NCBI RefSeq assembly: GCF_020099395.1
Contig: NZ_CP083590.1
Location: forward strand, 5,952,001-6,016,000
DNA length: 64,000 nt
From: Streptomyces mobaraensis
GTDB taxonomy: Bacteria > Actinomycetota > Actinomycetes > Streptomycetales > Streptomycetaceae
Reading direction: 5' to 3'
The notes under the pieces are model-generated. The model was not told the DNA's origin, did no database searches, and was given only the letters and a program-made list of their open reading frames with translations. The position numbers and the translations under genes are program-made. Shown piece by piece: positions 25,872-33,588 of the stretch (positions are counted from its first letter, which is position 1; each line of letters begins with the position of its first letter).

Positions 25872-26924
25872 TCAGGGAATGGACAGCGTCCATGGGCAGG
25901 GCCGGTGGAACGCGCCGGGGCCGTACTGGATCTCCAGGTGCGAGGGCTCCTTCTCCGCGGTGTACACGAACTCCAGGCGCTTCGACTCGCCTTCCGTCAC
26001 CTGCTCCGGCTGCCCCGAACCGAGCTCCGCGGGGAAGCCGGTGAGCCTCCTGACGCCGGGGTTCGCGTGCTCGAAGCTCCCGATGTCGTGACCGCGCAGT
26101 TCCACCGGAGCGCCGCTGCCGTTCGTCACGGTGACGGGCACGAGGTACGTGTGCGCGGCCGGCGCGTCGTCGCCCGTCCCGCCCGGGGGCGGGGTGAAGG
26201 GCCGGACGGGACCGATGGAGACGCGGACGCCGTCGTCGTAGGTGACGGTGCCCTCCCGGGCGGGGGTCCGGCCGTCGGCCGCGCCCGACGTCTTACGGGC
26301 GGTGACTCCCTGGTCGGTCCGGTAGCGGACGCAGCCGCCGTCGGCCGACAGCACGGGCTTGTTCGTGTACCAGTTGGTGCCCATGGAGAGGGTGATGCCG
26401 TGGTCGGCGACGGTGCGGATCTCCGGCCAGCGCGGCGTGGGGCGATCGGCGTCCCCGGGATCCGGCACCTCCTCGACCTTCCAGCCGTGCCGCCGCCATG
26501 ACGTGCGGAGCCTGTCGAGGCCGGCCAGGTAGTCCGCCTTGCGCGTGTAGTCCAGGCTCCATGCGTAGCGGGGCTGGTCCCTGGTGACCCCGTCGCCGTC
26601 GGCGCCCAGGTCGTCGACGCACGAGGTGCTGCTCTCCTTGCTCATCCGGCCGGGCGCGTCGGCGTCGCCGGGGCGGAGGCCGGCGACGGCCGCCTTCCCC
26701 GCCTCACGGGTCCTGATGTCCTGCGTACGGTAGTCCGCCGCGGTGCGTACGGGACCGCCGTTGAGGTTCTCGAAAAAGCCGGACACCGCGGTGCACGCCC
26801 AGAAGAGCAGCGCGGCCGCGGCCGCGAGGACGAGCCACCGCCGCACCACTGTCCTGCGGCTCACCTCCGCGGTCGGGGTGTCCACGGTGGCGACGGCCGG
26901 CTCCTGGGGCGGGTGTTTCTCCAT
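25872..26924 (-). CDS. Membrane-anchored protein of unknown function
   Basis: 350 residues: a ~28-residue cytoplasmic N-terminus, one membrane helix (WLVLAAAAALLFWACTAV), then a large extracytoplasmic part. It contains two regions, a central domain (YAWSLDYTRKADYLAGLDRLRTSW, ITLSMGTNWYTNKPVLSADGG) and a C-terminal beta-sandwich-like domain (YLVPVTVTNGSGAPVELRGHDIGSFEHANPG) resembling DUF4352-type modules. Cysteines are few. I do not recognise a specific family. Its neighbours are unrelated, and it converges with the GntR gene. Confidence 0.7.
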   Translation of the reverse strand: MEKHPPQEPAVATVDTPTAEVSRRTVVRRWLVLAAAAALLFWACTAVSGFFENLNGGPVRTAADYRTQDIRTREAGKAAVAGLRPGDADAPGRMSKESSTSCVDDLGADGDGVTRDQPRYAWSLDYTRKADYLAGLDRLRTSWRRHGWKVEEVPDPGDADRPTPRWPEIRTVADHGITLSMGTNWYTNKPVLSADGGCVRYRTDQGVTARKTSGAADGRTPAREGTVTYDDGVRVSIGPVRPFTPPPGGTGDDAPAAHTYLVPVTVTNGSGAPVELRGHDIGSFEHANPGVRRLTGFPAELGSGQPEQVTEGESKRLEFVYTAEKEPSHLEIQYGPGAFHRPCPWTLSIP

Positions 26925-27102
26925 GAGGCGATTTCACGCCACGGGCCCCGCCCGCCGGCAGGGACGGCTTACTCAACTTGCCGGACCGGAACTGAGTACG
27001 GATACCCAGGAGGCGGGAGCGTCCACCACCCAGGACCGCTCACCGTCGGCGATCGGCCGGAAGCCCCCGGACCGGCCCCTCCGGCCGATACCCTGGCCGG
27101 TG

Positions 27103-28477
27103 ATGGGACGTCATGCCGGGGGACCGGCTGCCGGGGGACCGGCGTTGCCGAAACGGGGGCGGTGGCGGCTGACCGCCCTGCTCGCGGTCGTGGCCTGCGC
27201 CCTGGCCCTGCTGCTCGCCGCGATCCTCGCCGACTGGCGCTCCCGGGACGGCACGCCGTACGACGAGCGGGCCGCGGTCGGGTGGGGCTTCACCCACACC
27301 CAGTACAGCGCCGACCGCGGCGAGGACACCGCCCGGCGCACCGCCGCCAAGCTGCTCGCCGCCGAGTCCCTGCCGCAGAACCAGCACATCATGGGCTGGG
27401 GAGCGGACAACCCCGAGCCCAGGCCCGGCCGTTACAACTTCACCGACCTCGACCGCCGCGTCGCCCTGATGCGCCGCTCCGGCGGGACGCCCGTGCTCAC
27501 CCTCTGCTGCGCACCCGACTGGATGAAGGGCGGCGGGTCACGGACCGACTGGTCCCAGAAGTCCCTGGAGAAGGCTCCCGACCGCGGCCACTACCGGGAC
27601 TTCGCCCGGCTGGCCGGAGTCGTCGCCAAGCGCTACCCGGACGTCCACCACTTCATCGTCTGGAACGAACTCAAGGGCTTCTACGACGAATCCCGTAAGC
27701 GCTGGGACTACGAGGGGTACACCGAGCTCTACAACCTCGTCTACGAGGAGATCAGAAAACAGCGGGACGACGTCCTCATCGGCGGCCCGTACGTCGTCAT
27801 GGACAGCAACCCGCCCGACACGGCCTCCAATATCTCCTCCCTGCAAGGGCCGTGGGGGATCGTCGACCAGCGCGCCGTCGACGCCCTCGAGTACTGGAAC
27901 CGCCACAAGGCGGGCGCCGACTTCGTCGTCGTCGACGGCTCCAGCTACACCCGGGACGGCAACCGGCTCCTCCCCGACGAGTTCCGCGCCACCCGCAAGT
28001 TCGCCGACGTCACCACCTGGCTGCGGAAGACCACCGGCCTGCCCGTCTGGTGGGCCGAGTGGTACGTCGAACCCCCCGACGCCCAGGACAACCGGGCCGG
28101 CTGGACCGAGGAGCACCGCGTCGCCGTCCAGGCGACGGCCATGATGAACATGGCCGGATCCGGCGTCTCCGCCGCCTTCTACTGGAACCCCGAGACCGAC
28201 ACCGGCAACTGCCCCGGCTGCCTCTGGAACCCCACCGCGCTCGGCGGAGGCGGGGGGCGGCTGCCCATGATGGACCTCCTCTCCCGCTTCGCCCGGGAGT
28301 TCCCCCCCGGGGAAGGAGGTCCGCCGGCCGGACGTCACGGGCGCCGGCACCGACGTCCAGGCGCTCGCGTCGCGGGACGCGACGGTGGTCGTCAACACGC
28401 GGGACGCGGACGTACAGGTGCGGGTGGACGGGCGGGCGGTGGAGTTGAAGGGGTACGAGGTGCGGTGGCTGGGGTGA
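27103..28477 (+). pseudogene. GH39-like membrane-anchored glycoside hydrolase, frameshifted near its 3' end
   Basis: An N-terminal helix (LTALLAVVACALALLLAAIL) anchors a clan-A TIM-barrel glycosidase: WGFTHTQYSADRGEDT, QHIMGWGADNPEPRPGRYNF, acid/base Glu in HHFIVWNELKGFYDES and probable nucleophile Glu in VWWAEWYVEPPD, then SAAFYWNPETDTGNCPG. After residue ~400 the frame breaks at a run of seven C (28302-28308). Removing one C restores PPGKEVRRPDVTGAGTDVQ and a plausible beta-domain ending YEVRWLG at 28475. Both catalytic residues precede the lesion. It resembles GH39 enzymes associated with exopolysaccharide loci (for example PslG). It converges with the large flippase fusion gene, with one small gene between. 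The frameshift may be a sequencing error. Confidence 0.75.
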
Positions 28478-28482
28478 GGGCG

Positions 28483-28513
28483 TGCCGCCCCGGCCCCACC
28501 CTTTCGCCGTTTC
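28483..28513. repeat. Copy of the dispersed gene-end module
   Basis: TGCCGCCCCGGCCCCACC followed by CTTTCGCCGTTTC directly after the glycosidase stop is a variant of the module seen at 46265, 57998 and (inverted) 58501. All copies sit at gene 3' ends. Confidence 0.55.
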
Positions 28514-28689
28514 CGCGGTGGCTCCGCCCCCGCACCCCCATGAGCTCTGAGGACTCCGCCGGTCAGTCGACAGACCCCGGCAGACGACCGATGCGTCGGA
28601 CCGCCCGCTTGCGCAGCATGAGATGCCGCTCCCAACGGGCGGAGCGGGCCCGGCGGTCGCCCGACGACCGTCGTGGGTACGCTTCCGGG

Positions 28690-29181
28690 ATGCCCTACGA
28701 CATCACCTTCGTCCGGCGGCTCCCGGGCCGTACGGTCGTCGAGTCGCTCGACCTCAGGAACGCCGCTTTCGATGCCGCGGCCGAGCCGGAGCCCATGAGT
28801 CTGACGCCGGGGCAGCGCGCCGCGTGGGAGGAGGTCGTGCGGCGGGTGGGCGTGGAGGTCGGGCCTGTGGTCACGGAGGAGTTTCTCTACGGTCTGACGC
28901 TGGAGCGCAACGGTGACGTGGGGCGCGTACAGCTCGACTACGACGGGGAGTCGGCCGAGATCGCGCTCGCGTACCGTCATGACGGCGAGGCGGCGCGGCG
29001 GATCGTCGCGGAGGCGTACCGGATGGCGCGCATCGTCGAGGAGGTCACCGGGCTGACGGGGTTCGACTGCCAGACCGGGCGTCCGACGGCCGAGGGGGAT
29101 GTCGACGCGGCCGTCGGCTGCCTCGCCGGCGTCTCCCGGTGGGCGCAGGGTGAGATCCCCCGCCTGCTGACGGAGGGCTGA
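28690..29181 (+). CDS. Conserved small soluble protein of unknown function
   Basis: 163 residues, no signal peptide or membrane helix. It starts MPYDITFVRRLPGRTVVESL, has a central LTPGQRAAWEEVVRRVGVEVGP helix, a beta segment VGRVQLDYDGESAEIALAYR and an EAYRMARIVEEVTGLTGFDCQTG motif, with the single Cys in the last. Codon bias is strong throughout, supporting a real gene. Family not recognised. It lies convergent to the polysaccharide genes. Confidence 0.75.
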   Translation: MPYDITFVRRLPGRTVVESLDLRNAAFDAAAEPEPMSLTPGQRAAWEEVVRRVGVEVGPVVTEEFLYGLTLERNGDVGRVQLDYDGESAEIALAYRHDGEAARRIVAEAYRMARIVEEVTGLTGFDCQTGRPTAEGDVDAAVGCLAGVSRWAQGEIPRLLTEG

Positions 29182-29208
29182 GGCCGGGGCCGGGCGGCCT
29201 CATGGCCC

Positions 29209-32200
29209 TTATGACATCGTCGCCAGGCGCTGGACCAGGGCCGCCACCAGGACCGCCAGCAGCGGCATCGCGAACCAGAACGAGCCCTGCATCCAGCGCA
29301 CCTGCCGCACCCCCGGCCGCATCCCCACCCGGGTCAGTTCCCGGGCCGTCAGCAGGAGCAGCAGGGCGAGGGCCATGACGCCGCCGGTGACGGAGACGGG
29401 GGTCCAGGTGATGTGGGGGCCGGTGGGGCCGGGGCGGGGTGGGTCCGCGGGGCCGGGGGGCTTGTCGCGGAGTTCGTAGAGGGCCGCGTCGGTGTTGGTC
29501 AGGACGCGGCGGAGTTCCGGGCGGCGGTCCAGGGATCGGCGCATGCGGTGGTCCCAGTCCGCGGGGTAGCCGGCGCTGAGTTCCAGATAGGTGGACTGGC
29601 CGTGGTTGAGGGCCAGGTACGCGTTCGGGCCCGCCGCCCGGAGGGCCGTGACCAGGTCCGGCGCGCCGCCGGACGGGTCGCGGGGCGCGAGCGTCGGCTC
29701 GTACAGGACGCGTTCCATGTCCCGCGTGCCCCAGGGCATGGCCGGAGTGACGTTGTTGAGCGTGTCGCTGCTCATCCAGAGCAGTTTTACGGTCGGCCTG
29801 TCGTGCGCGTAGACGTAGTCCATGGCCGCCACCTCGCCCGGGCGGACGCGTTCGAAGTCCTCGTTGCCCCAGCGGGCCACCAGGAAGCCGAACAGCAGGA
29901 CCAGGCCGGCCGTCAGCGCGCACAGGGGGGCGGCCAGGGGGCGGGGTTTCCGCCCGGCCGCCGGGAAGAGGGCCAGGGCGCCCAGGACACAGGCGCCCGG
30001 CACCGCGAACAGGAAGACGCGCAGGGCCACTTCGCCGCCGTACGACTGCATCCCGAACGCCAGGAAGGGCACGCACGTCAGGACGGCCAGGGCCGTGTCG
30101 CCCACGCCCGCCCGGCGGCGGCGCCACCAGCCGAGGGCGGCGAGCGCGAAGACCCCGCCCGCGAGCGCCACCCGGGTGTACAGCATCAGCTTGTGCACCG
30201 GGTTGCCGCCCTCGATGCGGCCCGAGACGGACGACGAGACGTTGCCGCCCAACGAGCCCAGCCCGCCGAACAGTTCGTCGAAATGCCCCGACCAGTACGG
30301 CTCCGCCAGGAACCCCACCCACACCGCCAGCAGCACACCGCAGAGGAGCGGCAGGCCGCGCAGCGTGCAGCGGCGCACCAGCACCAACGCCGTCAGCACC
30401 CCCAGCATGACGAACGGCGTGAGCTGGTGGCTGGCGACCGACGCCGCGAACAGGGCGATCAGCACGCCCAGCAGGAGGGTCCGCGTCCGGCGGTCCGTCT
30501 CCTCCACCCGGCGCTCGCCGGGCAGCCGCCTGCCCGGGAGCTCGCCCGGCCAGCGGAACCAGACCAGCAGCACGGCCACGAAGAGGAGGTAGAAGACGTA
30601 GTTGAGGGACTGCGGCGAGAAGTAGTCCTGGCCGACCCAGCCGCAGAGCGCGAACAGCCACAGCGCCGTCCACTTGGCCCGCCAGTGCGCCCGCACGGCC
30701 CGCAGGAGCAGTGCCAGCGGCGCGAGGGAGAGGAGCTGGACGGCGAGCGGCCACCAGCGCAGCACCTCGGTGAGGTCGTCCACGCCGCACGCCCGCGCGG
30801 CGAACGCGGCGAGCGCGAAGAAGCCCGGCCAGCTCCAGCGTGCGTCCAGGTCGGGCGCGGCGGTGCCCGTCCTGTCGATGTAGTCGAGGAAGCCGAGGTG
30901 CTGCCAGGCCGTCGCGAAGCGGGGGCGGTCCTCCAGGACCGCCGGTACGGCGTGCAGGGACACCACCGTCGCCAGCAGGACGGCGGCCAGCAGCCAGGTG
31001 CGCGGCCGGGCGGGCACCAGCGCGGCGGCGAAGCACACGACCAGCAGCGCCGCCCCGACGAGGGTCGCCACCGGCAGCACCGAGACCAGCCCGAGGCCGC
31101 CCATCCCTTCGAGGTTGACCTCGCCGAGGGCGCGCAGGGGGAGCCAGTAGAGGGTGAGCGCGGCGGCGAGCAGGAGCCACGCGACCGCTTCCGGCCGCCA
31201 CCGCAGGCCGGCCCAACGGGTGGGAGAAGTCCGCTTCTTGACCGTGCCGGGCGGCTGGGAGGCTTCCGTTCGCGCGCGACGCCACGGCGTGCCGGAGAGC
31301 GTCACGGTCCCGTCCGTGTCCACGTCCGCGTCCTCCCGTGCGGACACGCCGGGAGGCGCGGCCTCGGCGGGGCGGCGGCCCGGGGCGGACGGCTCCCGGG
31401 CCGGGCCCACCGTGTCTCCCGCCGTCGCCGGACCCGTCGGGTCCGCCGCCGGGCGCACCCGGCCGTCCGGGGCCGCGCCCAATCCCGCCCCTGCGCCTGC
31501 GGCTTGACCCGCGCCCGCTTCCAGACCCGAGCTCGCGCTCAAACCCGCTCCCGCGCCCGGACTCGCGCTCCTGCCCGGACCTCCGTCCGTCCGTACCCGC
31601 AGGTGCGTCCGCGGAGCCGGGTCCCCGCCCCCCGCCGCACCCGTTCGCTCCTTGCGGAGGCGTACGCCTCCGCGCGCGGGGGCGGTGTCCGGGCGGTGGC
31701 CGTCGGTGTTCTCCGGTGTTTCCATGCTTCCTCGGCCCCCGTGCCCCCGTGCCGTCGTCCGGTCGTCGTCCGTGTCCGCCGGGCGGTCCCCGGCGGGCTG
31801 AGGCGTGGTCGCCGGGTGGTCCCCGGCGTTCTGAGGCGCGGCCCCCGTGTCGTCGCCGCCGGGCCTCGGCGTGCCGCCCGGTGCCGTGCGTGCGGTGCCG
31901 TCCCCCCGGAACGGCGGCGCGCCCCGGCCCGTGCCCTCCGCGCGGAGGGCGAGCGGCTCGGGGCAGAGGCGGACGTCCGGGCGGCGTTCGAGGTGGTCGA
32001 AGTCCAGCCGGACGCCGAGGGGGAGGGTGTCCGCGTCCAGGGCGGCGCGCAGGGCCCAGCGGGTGCCGTAGCCGGTCTCCGCGGCCCGGGCGCGGCGGCG
32101 GGACGCGAGGTCGGCCAGGTCGCCGTCGGGTGCGGCCTCGGCGGCGCGCTCCGGCGCGACCGCCCGGGGCCGGGAGGGGGCCCGGAGCACGCCCCACAGC

Positions 32201-33588
32201 TTCACCGCCGCCACCGAGGCGATCACCGTCAGGCTGGAGATCTCCGCGACCCCCGCCCCCGTCAGCCCCATGCGGGGGAGGAGCAGGAGCGTCAGGCCCA
32301 GGACCAGGACGCACAATAGCCCCTGGAGCCACGCCAGTCCCGCCGTCCGGCTCTGGGCCCGCAGCACGGCGAAGTACGTCTCCATGACCACCCGCAGCAC
32401 CGCGCCCACCGCGAACCAGCGCAGCAGCGGCGTCGCCTCCGTGTAGGCGGGGCCGAAGACCCCCAGGATCCAGGGCGCCAGGACGAACAGCAGCCCGCAC
32501 ACCGGCAGCATGAGCTTGGCCATCCGGCGCAGGGCGGCCCGGCAGTTCTCCGCCAGCCGCTCCGGGTCGTGCGAGCCCTCGACGGTCAGCGAGGCGCCCA
32601 TGTTGATGGCGAGCAGGTTGACCGTCCCGCCTATGGTGGACGCGATGTAGAAGTACGCGTTCTCGGCCGAGCTGATCTGCGAGGCGACGAGCACCGGCAC
32701 CAGGTAGACGACGGCCAGCGAGAACAGCGACCCGGTGTAGTCCCCGGCCAGGAACCGGCCGATCTCGCGGGCGGAGGCCGGACGCGCGGACGCCTCCGTC
32801 GTCCGGACGTGCTCGGGGACCAGCCGGCGGAACACCAGCCAGCCCAGCGGCAGTACGGAGACGGAGATCGACACCACCCAGGAGGCGAACACCCCGGTCC
32901 CCGGCAGCGCCGCCGCCAGGGCGATCAGCAGGGCGAGCTTGGCCGCGGAGAACGCGGTGTTCCCCACCGGCACCCACACCGCCTGGCGCAGCCCGGTCAG
33001 CACGCCGTCCTGGAGGGTCAGCAGCGACCAGGCGACGACGGCGGCGACGAACACCAGGCCGTGCGACGGCCCGCGCAGCGCCTCGTAGGACGGGCCCCAG
33101 AGGTCGAGGGTGCACAGGAAGACGCCCGCGGCGACGGCGACGACGAGCGAACTCGCCGCGTACGTACGGACCACCAGCCGTCCCGTCGTCCGGCCCGCGA
33201 CCGGTATGAAGCGGGCCAGCGCGCCGGTCAGGGTGACCGCGGTGAGGCCGGCGAGCAGCTTCATGGCGGCGATGGCCGCCGAGCCGCGGCCGACCGCGTC
33301 CTCGCTGTAGTAGCGGGCGGCGACCAGCCAGAAGCCGACCCCGAGCACGGCGCTGATGCCGGTGTTGAGCATCAGGGCGAACGCGTTGCGGAACAGCGGG
33401 TTCCCGCCGCGGCCCCCCTGCCCGCCACCGCTGCGGCCCCCGCCGTCGTGCCCGCCGGGCCCGCTCCGTCCGCCGCCCCCGCCCCGTCCCGGCAGCCGGA
33501 ATCCGCGGCCCGCCGGTGCCACCGCCCGCTCCTCGGTCCGTGCGGACACGTCCCGTGCGGACGGGTCCTGGGTGGACGTGTCAGCCAC
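29209..33588 (-). CDS. Wzx-like flippase fused to a GT-C/polymerase-like membrane domain
   Basis: 1459 residues in one frame. After a Gly-rich start, residues ~63-470 form a MATE/Wzx-type lipid-linked oligosaccharide flippase of ~12 helices (FALMLNTGISAVLGVGFWLV, LVASQISSAENAYFYIAST). Residues ~470-800 are a hydrophilic low-complexity linker. Residues ~800-1459 carry about a dozen further helices with long loops (WQHLGFLDYIDRTG, CGWVGQDYFSPQSLNYVFYL, VASHQLTPFVMLGV), resembling GT-C glycosyltransferases or O-antigen polymerases. The GTG is preceded by GAGGGG and overlaps the deacetylase end by 8 bp. An internal ATG at 31725 (residue 622) could start a separate second protein, but no stop intervenes. 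A single polypeptide for export and polymerisation would be unusual. Function is inferred from topology and neighbours. Confidence 0.8.
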   Translation of the reverse strand: MADTSTQDPSARDVSARTEERAVAPAGRGFRLPGRGGGGGRSGPGGHDGGGRSGGGQGGRGGNPLFRNAFALMLNTGISAVLGVGFWLVAARYYSEDAVGRGSAAIAAMKLLAGLTAVTLTGALARFIPVAGRTTGRLVVRTYAASSLVVAVAAGVFLCTLDLWGPSYEALRGPSHGLVFVAAVVAWSLLTLQDGVLTGLRQAVWVPVGNTAFSAAKLALLIALAAALPGTGVFASWVVSISVSVLPLGWLVFRRLVPEHVRTTEASARPASAREIGRFLAGDYTGSLFSLAVVYLVPVLVASQISSAENAYFYIASTIGGTVNLLAINMGASLTVEGSHDPERLAENCRAALRRMAKLMLPVCGLLFVLAPWILGVFGPAYTEATPLLRWFAVGAVLRVVMETYFAVLRAQSRTAGLAWLQGLLCVLVLGLTLLLLPRMGLTGAGVAEISSLTVIASVAAVKLWGVLRAPSRPRAVAPERAAEAAPDGDLADLASRRRARAAETGYGTRWALRAALDADTLPLGVRLDFDHLERRPDVRLCPEPLALRAEGTGRGAPPFRGDGTARTAPGGTPRPGGDDTGAAPQNAGDHPATTPQPAGDRPADTDDDRTTARGHGGRGSMETPENTDGHRPDTAPARGGVRLRKERTGAAGGGDPAPRTHLRVRTDGGPGRSASPGAGAGLSASSGLEAGAGQAAGAGAGLGAAPDGRVRPAADPTGPATAGDTVGPAREPSAPGRRPAEAAPPGVSAREDADVDTDGTVTLSGTPWRRARTEASQPPGTVKKRTSPTRWAGLRWRPEAVAWLLLAAALTLYWLPLRALGEVNLEGMGGLGLVSVLPVATLVGAALLVVCFAAALVPARPRTWLLAAVLLATVVSLHAVPAVLEDRPRFATAWQHLGFLDYIDRTGTAAPDLDARWSWPGFFALAAFAARACGVDDLTEVLRWWPLAVQLLSLAPLALLLRAVRAHWRAKWTALWLFALCGWVGQDYFSPQSLNYVFYLLFVAVLLVWFRWPGELPGRRLPGERRVEETDRRTRTLLLGVLIALFAASVASHQLTPFVMLGVLTALVLVRRCTLRGLPLLCGVLLAVWVGFLAEPYWSGHFDELFGGLGSLGGNVSSSVSGRIEGGNPVHKLMLYTRVALAGGVFALAALGWWRRRRAGVGDTALAVLTCVPFLAFGMQSYGGEVALRVFLFAVPGACVLGALALFPAAGRKPRPLAAPLCALTAGLVLLFGFLVARWGNEDFERVRPGEVAAMDYVYAHDRPTVKLLWMSSDTLNNVTPAMPWGTRDMERVLYEPTLAPRDPSGGAPDLVTALRAAGPNAYLALNHGQSTYLELSAGYPADWDHRMRRSLDRRPELRRVLTNTDAALYELRDKPPGPADPPRPGPTGPHITWTPVSVTGGVMALALLLLLTARELTRVGMRPGVRQVRWMQGSFWFAMPLLAVLVAALVQRLATMS

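Noticed and set aside
29413..32319. A 968-codon rightward frame opposite the flippase fusion
   Set aside because: Pure antisense shadow with Arg/Gln/Gly repeats and no start context.
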